Positions 1-9,343 of a DNA stretch of 25,659 bases are shown one piece after another. Position 1 is the stretch's first letter; every line of letters begins with the position of its first letter. Source of the DNA: Trichomonas tenax (taxonomy: Eukaryota; Parabasalia; Trichomonadida; Trichomonadidae); contig JALKBU010000758.1 of NCBI GenBank assembly GCA_023091735.1, positions 1-25,659 on the forward strand, written 5' to 3'. Position numbers and translations under genes: made by a program. Under the pieces are notes generated by a model. It did not search any database and was not told the origin of the DNA. It was given only the letters and a program-made list of their open reading frames with translations.

Positions 1-387
1 TGAACATCAAATGTTTGCACTTGTTGTTATCGAAAACAATTTCTGGCTGCATTTATTTAGACATTAAAAAATAAAATAATTTTTAAAATATCATTAATTC
101 CAAAAACTGCAAGATATCATCACTTGACCGCCTTATTGGGGAAATTAGATCCTAAATTAGATCCTAACCCCGGGACGAAGGCGAGCTTGCTCGCCGGATG
201 TCCCCATATGTGTGTGTGTAGCAATGATGTTTTGAATGCTACATGTCATTCAATTTTCTAATAAATTTTTGTATAAACTATGGCAAAAAAGGGTCAAATC
301 GAATAAGCATGCGGCGGTTATACGTAAAGTAAATTCACCAACAAAATTTCGGTGGAAAATTAAAAAATCAATCAATAGTTTTTCTCG
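1..387. other. AT-rich intergenic DNA with a GC-rich hairpin
   Basis: I see no gene here. The stretch holds an 11-base direct repeat (ATTAGATCCTA, twice, near 146-168), the GC-rich hairpin listed separately, and a short TG run near 209-221. Confidence 0.5.
172..204. repeat. GC-rich two-part hairpin
   Basis: GGGAC at 172-176 pairs with GTCCC at 200-204. Inside, GGCGAGC at 180-186 pairs perfectly with GCTCGCC at 189-195 across a TT loop. The block stands out as strongly GC-rich in AT-rich surroundings. Its function is unknown. The CGAAGG-CGAG wording resembles the GGGGAGCG loops of the hairpins near 13.1 and 17.9 kb, but that similarity is short. Confidence 0.7.
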
Positions 388-555
388 ATGAATGAAACGT
401 CAGTCACATATGGAACAATAGCAATTATTAGTAGCTTTGGTTCTGGAAAATCAGATGTTTCCAATGCAATTGTTGGTGTTGATCATTTTGAGATTTCTGG
501 TGGACCAATACAATTCACGCTTAAAATGCTTACGCATAAGTATTATAAAAGATGA
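388..555 (+). pseudogene. Truncated AIG1/GIMAP-like GTPase, N-terminal fragment
   Basis: A 55-codon frame opens at the ATG at 388 and stops at TGA 553-555. It reads like the start of an AIG1 GTPase: a beta strand (YGTIAIIS), a P-loop of the form GSGKSDVSNAI, and then an H-F-E-I-S-G-G stretch. AIG1/GIMAP genes form a family in trichomonads, where G1 is followed by G3 (DTPG) and G4 motifs over about 200 residues. No such motifs follow here in any frame I could read, and stops begin at once. I infer a decayed gene in which only the G1 region is recognisable. Assignment rests on one motif plus its context, so the family call is moderate. Confidence 0.55.
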
Positions 556-1151
556 TCGTGCTTTAGAATGTCAAAATAGGTATACAAATTATAAATTTGA
601 AATCCACCAATTATTTCACATTGATCAAAGTTTTAATTTCATCATAATAAATATTAATGAAATTTTAATGATAATTTCTCAATCAATGCTTATTTAATGC
701 ACTTGTCAAAAATTGAATGTGATACGGTTTTTAATGTTAACGCTTAACAAATTATATCATATTTCTTGATTATATATGAAATTTCAATAAAATTTTCGAA
801 CAAAATCCGATCGGATTTCTTTTATTCAAATTCAATTTATGTCATAAAATTATATCATGACATACATACTGAGATCAATAATAGTGATAAAACTGTGACA
901 TCACAAAAACTGACAATATTCTATTATATAATTTTTCTGTCACACTTTTTTGAAATGAAAACCGTTCGGTTGTATATATTTCAGAGAAGTTTCTATGCTT
1001 CTCAATGGTCAACACGAAAATTGATTAATTGAAATAGGAATCTATTGATGGATCTGTTAATTGCAGATTTTTACAAACAGCTCTGAAAATTCTGTGAAGG
1101 ACTCATTTTTCTGTGCGAAACAAATCTGAAAGTTCATTTTTTCATTTTGCA
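556..1151. other. Intergenic, no gene recognised
   Basis: AT-rich sequence. Open frames at 437-697 and 766-1032 have biased Ile/Asn/Phe composition, no recognisable motif, and for the second no ATG start. I read them as chance frames. Remnants of the AIG1 gene could lie here, but I cannot align any. Confidence 0.4.
1133..1151 (+). promoter_or_regulatory. Initiator-like TCATTTTT element of the Myb gene
   Basis: Two TCATTT-type elements (TTCATTTTTTCATTTTG) lie immediately upstream of the ATG at 1152. They match the trichomonad initiator form TCA followed by a pyrimidine and T/A, which is known to sit a few bases from start codons. This supports the ATG at 1152 over any upstream in-frame codon. 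Confidence 0.55.
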
Positions 1152-1484
1152 ATGTTCAGTAAGGAGAACTCGAGGAACTCAGAACTGTTTATAGGAACCC
1201 CTCATCCCAGGTCACCATTCCTACCAGAAGAAGATGAACATCTTAGGCAACTCATTAAAAAATTTGGACTTAAAAGTTGGCATTTAATTGTCTGCTTCTT
1301 GGCAGGAAGGAATGCCAGACCGTGTAAAGATAGATACACAAAGTTTTTGGCCACTGGTCTCAACAAAAACCCATTCTCTAAAGTAAAGGATGAGTTATTA
1401 ATGGAGAAATATAATGAACTAGGAACTAAATGGGTGGGAATCGCAAAGTTTTTCAACAAAAGGACAGAATTATGCATCAATTAG
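1152..1484 (+). CDS. Myb-like DNA-binding protein, C-terminus possibly frameshifted
   Basis: This 110-residue protein carries two Myb/SANT repeats. Repeat one is about residues 21-69 (PEEDEHL at 25-31, Trp43, then a helix of the form GRNARPCKDRYTKFL). Repeat two is about 72-110 (NPFSKVKDELL, LGTKW, IAKFFNKRT). Trichomonads have many small two-repeat Myb proteins acting as nuclear transcription regulators. The frame stops at TAG 1482-1484, right where the third helix of repeat two should run. The +1 frame continues with a plausible helix (NYASIRPRKLN) from about 1466, so a one-base shift probably broke the end. The ATG at 1152 is chosen because it is the first in-frame ATG and follows initiator-like TCATTT. 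It is either a shortened gene or a recent pseudogene. The target site is unknown. Confidence 0.75.
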   Translation: MFSKENSRNSELFIGTPHPRSPFLPEEDEHLRQLIKKFGLKSWHLIVCFLAGRNARPCKDRYTKFLATGLNKNPFSKVKDELLMEKYNELGTKWVGIAKFFNKRTELCIN

Positions 1485-2141
1485 ACCCAGAAAACTTAAT
1501 TGTAGGACTATTCAATTTTTTGATGAACCGCACTCAAAAAAAAAAACGCTTACAAAGATTCCTGCATCACTCTGAAGTTTACACACACATCTGTTGTATG
1601 AAAACTAAGAATCACCGGTTGACATATATATTAATTTGGTAATAACAAAATTTCTATAATATATTATTTATGTACGCATCATCACCGTTGAAGTTATTTG
1701 AATTTTCACCGCGATTTTGAAAATCAACAAAGAAAAATTATGAAAATATTCAAAATTGGTGATTCGATTGAATCTAACTTCACGAAGTCGCCAAAACATT
1801 GGCTTCGATGCTAAGATCGAGGTGAAAGAAAAATGAGAGTCGACGCCAATCCGCTGTGCTGCACTAAATAATAAATGATGAAATCAAACATAAGGCACAA
1901 GAAATAAATTAAATGAACACACTTCTCTGGAAAACATTCAAAAACAGTAACAAAGTTTCGATCCTTTATATAAGTTTCATGGTTTGGTTTGAAAATCTAT
2001 GATTGAGAAAAAATATGATTAGAAAGAGATCATTAAAGTGTGCCAATGATTTTCATCAACCAGTTCAAGTGCAGCAAAGGAGCAAATGCGTTAAAAACAA
2101 ACATTTTGATAAAAAAGATAAATGTCAAAATACAAAATGAA
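1485..2141. other. Intergenic region with small palindromes
   Basis: No convincing gene. The stretch from 1690 to 1870 is less AT-rich and contains short palindromes: GATTC/GAATC around 1761-1774, and CGAAG..GCCAA-AACA-TTGGC..TTCG at 1783-1807. The part nearest 2142 is the 3' flank of the coiled-coil gene. Confidence 0.4.
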
Positions 2142-3203
2142 TCAACGTGATTGGGCAAGCTTTGGAACAACAAGCTTGACTTTTGGATCCATCGGAATCG
2201 GCCTGAATCCATTTAACTGCAATTTATTTGTGTTCTTTTGGCATCGAAATTGAACAAGTTTCTGACGTGTTCGTGGTGTTGAAATTGCCATCGGAGTTCT
2301 TTGGAACATCGTTTCTGTATCAAAAGAAGCATCTAAAGGCTGTGGGAAGTATCCTTTATCGCGATCCATTACTAATTTATTAATTCTTGCGTTTATTGGA
2401 TGAACAACTTCTTCCCTCTGTCTTTCAACGCGTTTTATTTTACGTTTGATAACATTGTCAAGCTGTATTTGTTGTTTATCATATTCTTTATCTAAATCTT
2501 CACGTTCAGACGCCATTGCTTGCTGAGCTCGCTGCTGCGCCATCTTTGTTTCCTGTTTTTCAAGTGTATCTGCGTCTTTCTTTAACTGTGCCGCCCGAAA
2601 ATAATCTTTTTCGATGATTAATGATTTTTCTTTCGATCTGAGTGTCGCAAGTTCAACAGACTGACGATTAAAGTCTCTTAAGACACACTCATCCTCCCAT
2701 TTCTCTATGAATTTTTCAAGATTTTCGTTGTATTTTTCGTCTATTTGGCTTTTGAGTTTTTTCTTCTCCTCTATCAACATTTTTATATCTTTGTCAAACT
2801 TTTCGTTGATTTGTTGAAGCTGATTGTGTAATTCCAATATTTCATGTTTTAATTTGTGTTTGTAAAACGTGGTGTTGTCCTCGTTGAGAGAGTCCTTGCA
2901 GACCTTAATAAACCGCTCAGAATCGGTTTTGTATCGTTCAGCAGCGACATAATCGCCCATCAACATGGCTGAGACTTGCATGCGCTTTATATACTGCGCA
3001 ACCTGCGGCCTTTGGAGCACTGATGGCAATGTTCTGTTGTTTCTGAACGTATCTAAAGCTTTTTCGCAGCGTGGAGAGTCAATTATGTAATAAGTCCACG
3101 GAAAGTTCTGTTCTGTCTTCGGGGCTTTCTTCGGTGAATTCTTTTTCGAACTGCAGTTAGATCCGATGCCTTTGTCGGCTATTTTGAGTGGTTTCAGCTC
3201 CAT
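2142..3203 (-). CDS. Coiled-coil protein
   Basis: An intact 353-residue protein starts at ATG 3203 and ends at TGA 2142. After a short basic Ser/Lys/Pro-rich head (1-35) comes a mixed region. Then there are long charged helices, about residues 115-270, rich in Lys, Glu, Gln and Leu with heptad-like spacing (HEILELHNQLQQ, EKKKLKSQIDEK). Two similar segments, MGDYVAAERYKTDSE (82-96) and EKDYFRAAQLKKDAD (198-212), suggest an internal repeat. The tail is basic with proline. There is no signal peptide, membrane segment or catalytic motif. Trichomonads have many proteins of this kind, plausibly cytoskeletal, but I cannot name a function. The start is supported by the context AATCAAAAATG, which resembles that of the Arb2-domain gene at 15174. 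Base composition matches the other intact genes. Confidence 0.85.
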   Translation of the reverse strand: MELKPLKIADKGIGSNCSSKKNSPKKAPKTEQNFPWTYYIIDSPRCEKALDTFRNNRTLPSVLQRPQVAQYIKRMQVSAMLMGDYVAAERYKTDSERFIKVCKDSLNEDNTTFYKHKLKHEILELHNQLQQINEKFDKDIKMLIEEKKKLKSQIDEKYNENLEKFIEKWEDECVLRDFNRQSVELATLRSKEKSLIIEKDYFRAAQLKKDADTLEKQETKMAQQRAQQAMASEREDLDKEYDKQQIQLDNVIKRKIKRVERQREEVVHPINARINKLVMDRDKGYFPQPLDASFDTETMFQRTPMAISTPRTRQKLVQFRCQKNTNKLQLNGFRPIPMDPKVKLVVPKLAQSR

Positions 3204-3711
3204 TTTTGATTTTGAGCAAATTTTGTAAATATTTCAAATTGAAAACTCTTCTTATTTTTATGATCTAAGTTATGTGTATGTTCTAGATTTCATGGACTTT
3301 TGGGAAAATTCGGAAAATATTTTTCGAAAATTGGCAAAAATATCGATTTGAGAATAACTACTAAAGCAATAATATAGACTCATCTTTCCTATTTAAATGG
3401 TGTAATGATAATTGTTTTAATATGAAATATATTTTTATCGAAATTTTTCAAATCAAGAACGGAGTATTTGTATATTATGAACACATTTGTATCCACTTGG
3501 AATCGAAGTTTTCAATAATGAATAGATTCAAATATCTAGTTTATCTTTATCAATTATATATTTTCATGCGTAACTATAAACATCATGACAACTGATTATA
3601 AACGAGTAATTAGGTCAATTTAAATCTCGCAGTAGAAGAACATTTGAGAAACATGCTGTTTTCTGACTTTTTTGAAGAGCAACAAGGAAAAACTGATGTT
3701 ATTCGAGATTC
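3204..3711. other. 5' flank of the coiled-coil gene and AT-rich spacer
   Basis: AT-rich and without a gene. Part of the ankyrin relic may start as early as about 3640, but I cannot place it in a frame. Confidence 0.4.
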
Positions 3712-4158
3712 GTGCAAAATCGGGCTCGAAGTGATGATGGAGAGACAATTTTTCAACATTCCTGCTATAAAATGATCAATTGTAATTTCTAATGGATCAA
3801 ATGCATGTTGTGCTTTTATTAATATTGAGGCAATTTATAAATTCTTACTAACAATTATTTTTGAGAAGAATTTTGTTTGTCAAGATGGCTCAACACCGAT
3901 TTTAATGGCATCATAAAATGTTCACATCGATGTTGTCAAAGATTTGTGCGAGAATGTTACAGATCCAAACACAGCAGCACCTATATATTATTCTCGATAT
4001 TGTCGAATATTTTGCATCTGGAGGAAGCATACAATAATGCTTCATGTTTAATATATGCCTCACAAAATTGTCATTATGATGTTGACAAATAATTTTTTTC
4101 GCAAGGTGTAGATCCAAATGCAGCATTCCATGATAAAGGAAGGCCATTAGGTAACTGA
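3712..4158 (+). pseudogene. Ankyrin-repeat protein pseudogene
   Basis: Three ankyrin-type segments are readable on this strand in different frames. One is DDGETIFQHSC at about 3733-3765. The second starts at 3881 with QDGSTPILMAS, is broken by TAA 3914-3916, and continues in the same frame as NVHIDVVKDL..DPN. The third begins near 4040 with SCLIYASQNCHYDV and resumes after a frame change as SQGVDPNAAFHDKG to TGA 4156-4158. These match the ankyrin pattern (DG-TPLM-AS..GH-DVVK-LL..G-DPN). Ankyrin proteins are a very large trichomonad family, usually several hundred residues long. Here only about three decayed repeats remain, with at least two frameshifts and one stop, so no product is expected. 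A separate ORF on the opposite strand (3911-4249) is its shadow. Confidence 0.75.
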
Positions 4159-4790
4159 ATAGATCTTCTTTTGTAGGCGTTTTATTTGCTTGAAATTTGT
4201 TTGCATATTTGTCATGTAAACTATATTTGACAATGTAAAATTGACACATAAATCGAAAACAATCAAAAGCCGACTTTCTTAAGATTAGTTTTCAGAAAAA
4301 GGACTTTCCGTACTATCCCGAGTTATGACTCTGCTGAACATATCTCAGTTATTTTCATCAAACACTCTTTTTGCATTCGATGGCAATAATAACTTCGGTA
4401 ATTCAATTTATGAGCACAATTAAATGAATCCAATGGATGCATATAACTCATATTTGTGTTCCTTTCTTAATTTATTCAAAAATATTTTTAATTTAGCAAT
4501 ATATTGCCAAAACAGATAGAAACTTTCCAGAGATGTCTGGTCTGAATGATGCTTTTTCACATTCCTTTTTGTCAATATTTTAGAAATTAATATTAAATTC
4601 ATTAACTGTTAAAGGATAACATACCATTTTGTTTTAATTTGAACATAAATCTCGTATTCTTTTATACCAGTAGTGTTCAAATCTCCAAAAAATAAATTTT
4701 AAAAAAAGAATAATACAAATAAATGAGAATAGGATGAAAGTTATCTTTAAACAAAACAACAACGATAGATGTCTATGCGGCATCCTTCGA
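4159..4790. other. AT-rich spacer with one TGTCATGTAAA pair
   Basis: No gene is supported. The dispersed motif appears at 4210-4220 (TGTCATGTAAA), followed by a degenerate copy TGACAATGTAAA at 4228-4239. Confidence 0.4.
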
Positions 4791-5205
4791 TCAATGATAA
4801 TTCAGCAAACGAGATAAATCAGAAACATCAATGAACTCGATTATTGGAGGCTTGTTTATTGCCTTTCTGCTGTTCTGCATTAATATCGGCTGTACCCGTT
4901 CCCAGTTCTCAGTGAACCAGCAGAATAAAGCGTGGCGATTTCTTCTCGTAAGTCTGTCAACAGTTATTCCGAGAATCCTCTCAAGGCTGTTCGCTCTGTG
5001 CAGTAGAGAGACTGCTGTAACATTGGCGCCTTACATTCTCTTCAATTGACCACAGACTTGATCAAGCTTTGCACCTAATGATGATGAGCTTGTTTTCACC
5101 ATCTCGTGGTCCCTATTGCTCTACGACGTTGAACTCTTTGAATTGACCATTGGCAATGGCTTGGATATTGGCATCATTAGATCGACGTTCATTATCAAAA
5201 CCTAG
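4791..5205 (-). pseudogene. Coding relic on the minus strand, family unknown
   Basis: The minus frame from the ATG at 5102 to TGA 4791-4793 is open for 104 codons except one TAA at 5031-5033, where CAA (Gln) would fit. It reads as a normal soluble, helix-rich protein end (RANSLERILGITVDRL, then RNRHALFCWFTENWE and KPPIIEFIDVSDL). A second piece, ending in NIQAIANGQFKEFNVVEQ, lies just upstream in a different frame (about 5205-5116), so one more frameshift is implied. The opposite-strand ORF at 4831-5049 has a signal-peptide-like start, but I take it as the antisense of this sequence. The family is not recognised. The strand choice is inference from residue composition. Confidence 0.45.
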
Positions 5206-5765
5206 TTTTTAAATTTAATTTGTTAACAAAATCCAACTTTCAAAAATTTAAATATATAGGTTAGCTATAGAACAATTTTCCGTTCATTTTATAAATTGAA
5301 AACGTTGCCATTGAAAAAATTCAAAACAGAGGTTTATTTTAATTTAAGCAAATTGGTTTTAATAATACTTACATCTTTGTGTGAAGCTTATTTATATAAG
5401 TTAGCTTTTAATTACACAAAGAACGCCATCTTCCAATACATGAAATAAAGTTTGTTATATATTAGTAATGAAAAATTTGTTAAACGCCTCCAATATATTT
5501 TTAATGTTTAGATTATCAGATCGCATGTTATATAACGAGAGAACACTTCATAATCTTGCATTTATTAATTTCAAAATATATTTTCTTTAATTTTCATTTG
5601 ACATTCAACATTTCAACAACACATTGGGTGTATAGGATATTTTGTATTGGAAAATGAAGACTATCAAAATAATTATAAAATTTGATGATTATTCTTAAAG
5701 ACCATTTATTTTGAATATACTCACTGTTTTATATTGTAGAAAGATCAAAAAAAAGCTAGATCTTT
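5206..5765. other. AT-rich 3' flank of the acid phosphatase gene
   Basis: No coding or structural signal recognised beyond A/T runs. Confidence 0.4.
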
Positions 5766-6938
5766 TTAAGGGATAGTTGTGCATTGTTGCATGAACGGCT
5801 CAAGACGTTGTCTGAGGTTATGTAAGCGAACAACTGTTTCACCATTTCCAAGATCAACAACATCACCGTTATAAATAAAACGAACATATGGTTCAGACTC
5901 GAGCATGTAAACCTCCATAACAATGTATGAAGCATACGGTGGAGGAATGATGTAATCTTTTCCGATTCCGAGTGCAGATAAAATAAAGGCAATAACGGAA
6001 TCGTGAGCACTGATGATATTGAGTTTTGTAGTTGATTCCCCATTCATTGCAGAGTCGAGAACTCTGAACATTTCACGGAGAATTGGAGCAGCACCTAAAG
6101 CTCCTTTTGTTTCATCGAAAAAGTTAAGTTTGTTGAAGTGGTAGTACTGAAGTTCTCTGCATTTTCCGACTAAGTCGTCTGTAATGATTTCGCTGATGTC
6201 CTGCTCGTTGCAATAGTAAGTTATTGCCCAATCGCAGATTTTTTCTAAACCTTCTGGAGATTTATCACTTGAATTTGTGAAATCGTAGAGTGGCTGTGCT
6301 ACCTGCAAAACCTCGTCATATTTCTGCTTGTAAACATCTGAGTTGAAGAATCTTGTTCTAAGATCAGCGAGATCTGGGCACATGTCTTTTGTTGGATGAA
6401 CAACATCCAAATCCTTTGTACCAACTGTAATATCGAGAATTTCATTTGGATCTTGGATTTGATAAAGACCTTTAAGGAATGAAATGCATGAGCGATAAGT
6501 CCTCTCATACCATGTAGCGCGGGCCTGAATGAGTGTTGGATCCAAATAGTCAGGAAGAAGTTTTAATTTGTCGACGATATATTTGTTGAAAGATTGCCCT
6601 AACTTAGTGTGCATTGTCATTCCTTCGACTGTGAGATCACCCATTTGGCAGTTTGGAGGGAATTCAGCAAGTCTTTGATCCAAGACTTTTCGAATTCTAC
6701 GCGGATGCACTAAAGGAGCTGATTCGATCCTGGCTGCAAAGGCCTCGGGGCTATCGCACTGCCACGAACCGCGGCGAATAAGCGGAAGAAACTGGACAAT
6801 TGGCGTTCTAGCACCATGTCGCAAAAGAATTTGTGCGTGCTTTGGAACGAACGATGTGTTTAATGGCTCCGGGAATTTCGTCGGTGCAACACACGTTGGA
6901 TGAAGAGAATTTATGCACGAACAAAAAACAAGAAACAT
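5766..6938 (-). CDS. Histidine acid phosphatase family protein
   Basis: The 390-residue protein belongs to the histidine acid phosphatase branch (clade 2). The catalytic motif is RHGARTP at residues 40-46, with His41 the expected phosphoryl acceptor. A further conserved arginine region is ARATWYERTYRS (139-150). The proton-donor HD is at His312-Asp313 in SAHDSVIAF. All key residues are present, and the length fits the family (about 350-450). The first 16 residues are short and hydrophobic with Cys, compatible with a signal peptide, so secretion or a lysosome-like location is likely. Trichomonads are known for acid phosphatase activity. The ATG at 6938 is the first after an in-frame TGA. I see no clear initiator just upstream. 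The stop codon reads TAAAA, overlapping the UAAA-type polyadenylation signal described for Trichomonas. Substrate cannot be told; alternatives within the family include lysophosphatidic acid or phosphoxylose phosphatases. Confidence 0.92.
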   Translation of the reverse strand: MFLVFCSCINSLHPTCVAPTKFPEPLNTSFVPKHAQILLRHGARTPIVQFLPLIRRGSWQCDSPEAFAARIESAPLVHPRRIRKVLDQRLAEFPPNCQMGDLTVEGMTMHTKLGQSFNKYIVDKLKLLPDYLDPTLIQARATWYERTYRSCISFLKGLYQIQDPNEILDITVGTKDLDVVHPTKDMCPDLADLRTRFFNSDVYKQKYDEVLQVAQPLYDFTNSSDKSPEGLEKICDWAITYYCNEQDISEIITDDLVGKCRELQYYHFNKLNFFDETKGALGAAPILREMFRVLDSAMNGESTTKLNIISAHDSVIAFILSALGIGKDYIIPPPYASYIVMEVYMLESEPYVRFIYNGDVVDLGNGETVVRLHNLRQRLEPFMQQCTTIP

Positions 6939-7657
6939 TTGGTGTCACATTTTGTAAATATCAGAAAGTCAATTATTTTACATTTCAGAAACATATATTT
7001 TACATGACAAATTTAATATTTAAAAACTTTACTTGTCATATTCTTTCATTCTGTCATGTAAACATATTTTTTGCCATTTTATAACATTCTGATTTTCTTA
7101 TGTCAATTATTATCCATTTTAGTTTTAGATCATAAATATTTGTACAATGAACAAAAATATCAAGTTGTATAAATCACCACCAAGCAAATCGCAAAACCGA
7201 TATGAAATTTTGGTCATACACACAATATCGTGTTACGAAAGTTTGAGTGACGATAATTGCAATAATTATTTTTTTTTTCGTATTTGAATTTCAGATCAAT
7301 AATTAGCGGAAGAAAATATATAGCTCCTGGATGACGTTCATGTTTTCTGGTTCTTTCTTCCAGTTTGGTGATCTTGAGTGATTTTTATCAAAATAAATTC
7401 GTTTATTGGAGGGACGTAAAGATGCTATGCATTGTTTTTCTACGAATGTGAAATTATTTGTTTTTAATTTACAATACTAGCAATAAAACTTATCGAACAA
7501 CATAAAATAAATAACATACTTAGAAGATGACTGATTCAATTCCAGGTATGTTTCCTCTAGATATAATTGAGAAGCATCCTGGTATTGGGTATTTGGAGTT
7601 GTCAACGCGCGGCTGTAAAGCAACATCTAACGAGCTAGTATTGAACATTGTCTGGAT
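6939..7657. other. Intergenic region with TTTACATG-type motifs
   Basis: The dispersed motif occurs at 6999-7009 (TTTACATGACA) and in opposite orientation at 7052-7062 (TGTCATGTAAA), about 60-120 bases upstream of the acid phosphatase start. An ATG-started 62-codon frame at 7527-7715 runs into the GC-rich fragment. Only its first 30 codons lie outside that fragment, and they match nothing I know. Confidence 0.45.
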
Positions 7658-8118
7658 TTATGCTTTCTCGACTCTAGGGGGCGGTGCTGGCGGTGCGGCA
7701 GCCACCGGCTGCTAGATTGCCGCGAGAGAGGCGGGGTGCTCTGATAAGATCTTGCTGGGGGCGGTGGAGGTGGCGCCATCGACTGCGGTGGCGGCGGTTC
7801 CGGCTGTGGATGCGGAACGGCCGCTGTTGGTACCGCTACTGGCAGTCTATATATCATTAATTGCGGATCATCCGTGTAAAAACCGGCTTCCGGCCTGTAA
7901 GGAGGGTAAATATACGGCTGTGCTGTCTGAATGCTCTGTGAGTATGGTGCGTAGCTTTGGTAGGTTATTGGTTGCGAAGAAAACTGCTGAATCATCATCG
8001 GCGTCCCGCTGCTGGTGGCATAATAAGGTGTCGCGTCCTGTGCAGCATAAGCAGTGTCCGGGTACCACTCTTTTTGCGCATAGTCCGCGGCAACTGGAGG
8101 CTGACTATATGCAATGCC
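7658..8118 (-). pseudogene. GC-rich Pro/Tyr/Gln-rich gene fragment
   Basis: A sharply bounded, GC-rich block in AT-rich DNA. The minus strand is open from about 8118 and reads a low-complexity protein rich in Pro, Tyr, Gln, Ala and Ser (ADYAQKEWYPDTAY, then PYIYPPYRP, then runs of up to six prolines). Near 7711-7714 a one-base change shifts the frame. Moving to the neighbouring frame gives a natural end, QPVAAAPPAPPPRVEKA, stopping at TAA 7658-7660. Upstream the frame meets TGA at 8119-8121 with no start codon or promoter, and composition drops abruptly to AT-rich. I infer the 3' end of a longer gene, copied or rearranged here and frameshifted. Such tails occur in RNA-binding, actin-regulatory and COPII proteins, but no domain is left to choose. 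The + strand ORF over the block is a shadow. Confidence 0.6.
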
Positions 8119-8317
8119 TCATTTTAGTTTATTTTTCAACTTTACAACACATTTTTTTGAACAGAAAAACCGTATAATTCTGGCGGGGAAATTAGTGTTT
8201 CCTATTTTTATTTGATATTTGGAATAAGAATATATAACTAAAATCGATATTTCGAACATTGTTGTTTTTAATTTTTGCGTATTTGGATATTGCTTTGGCC
8301 ATATATTTGACCTTGAA

Positions 8318-9343
8318 TTTTTTTTTTTTTCGTTTACTCTTTGAGTTTTGCGATTTTTAACGAGTGACCCCCCTATAGATCAGATTGGATCTGATAAAAC
8401 ATTTACGTGCCTTTCTGGGATTCTGTTTACAGTGGTATCAATAATATCTCTGCAAACAAAGACTAAGCCGCTCATCCAATCTGATTTTGCTTAAACAAAC
8501 ACTATCTTGTATTGGAAGATGATGGAAGCTCTTATCTTATCTATTGTAGGTATAACTGCATGTTAATAATATAGATGTAGCCTATATTAAATCTCAGAAT
8601 TTATAAATATATTAACAAAATCAATTATAATTAATACATTCATAAACAGTGTGATTATAGATTATTATTTTAAGAATATGAGACTCTGTTTTTGTATTTT
8701 TAAAAAAAGCAGTAATTTAACTTATTTAGTATTTCCATTTATTTTAATAAGAAATTGGTGCTTTTCATGGGGTGCTGAGTATGTTTATAGCATTTGCTTG
8801 TCTATTTAACTTGAGGATCTCCATGCCTCCATGAGATTTCAGTGAATTTTGACATGTAAAATAACTAAAGTCACTATTTTTGACATTTATTATCTGATAT
8901 TTGTCATGTAAAGACTAAAATTTGATGTGTAATGTTACCAATGAGCAAATTTTATGTGAATTTGAGATAGCATAACTTTATGTATGCTCGATGTCTGAGC
9001 AAAGGAATGCCGTTTGACTCCTGCGCGTAACGTATTTTTTCTTTTCTATTTTTTGATTTTTCTAGGGGAACTCTAGAAAAATAAGCGAGCGAACGCTATA
9101 ATAGTGAGATGGATTTGTTATAATCATCAAAGAGATTCATAACAGAAGCACATTAATGATTTGTAATGGATTTCTGTTTGTAATCATATCGTGATTAAGT
9201 AATACCTTGCTAAGATCATGAAACAGATTGCACCACTAGAATCAGCACCCACAAAAAGCAGGCAAATATTTCATCAGATTCGTCCAGGAAGGGGGGTCAC
9301 TCGTTAAAAATCCCAAAACTCAAAAGAGTAAACGAGAAAAAAA
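8318..9343. mobile_element. 1.0 kb element with long terminal inverted repeats (non-autonomous)
   Basis: The ends are inverted copies. The left arm 8331-8374 (CGTTTACTCTTTGAG...GAGTGACCCCCCT) matches the reverse complement of 9290-9334 with one substitution and one extra T. T-runs lie outside the left arm and A-runs outside the right arm. Similarity continues inward at lower identity for roughly another 60-70 bases (for example GGATCTGATAAAACATTT against GAATCTGATGAAATATTT), so the full TIR is about 115 bases. The interior has no ORF of note. It contains a hairpin (9057-9065 with 9073-9081) and two TTTACATG-type motifs. I see no clear target-site duplication. It is best read as a MITE-like DNA transposon relative, superfamily unknown. 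Confidence 0.75.
9057..9081. repeat. Hairpin TTTTTCTAG / CTAGAAAAA inside the 1 kb element
   Basis: Perfect 9-base arms at 9057-9065 and 9073-9081 with a 7-base loop. It lies within the element with TIRs at 8.3 and 9.3 kb. Confidence 0.6.

Noticed and set aside
437..697. 86-codon + strand ORF after the AIG1 fragment
   Set aside because: It overlaps the P-loop frame in a different register, and its later half is AT-rich Ile/Asn/Phe filler without motifs.
766..1032. 88-codon + strand ORF
   Set aside because: It starts at TTG, has chance-like composition and no initiator.
4831..5049. Plus-strand ORF with a signal-peptide-like N-terminus (MNSIIGGLFIAFLLF)
   Set aside because: The opposite strand is open for longer with better protein composition, and the hydrophobic start is what the antisense of its charged sequence would give.
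7752..8177. 141-codon + strand ORF over the GC-rich block
   Set aside because: It is antisense to the Pro/Tyr/Gln-rich frame and runs out into AT-rich DNA. Long open antisense frames are expected in GC-rich sequence.
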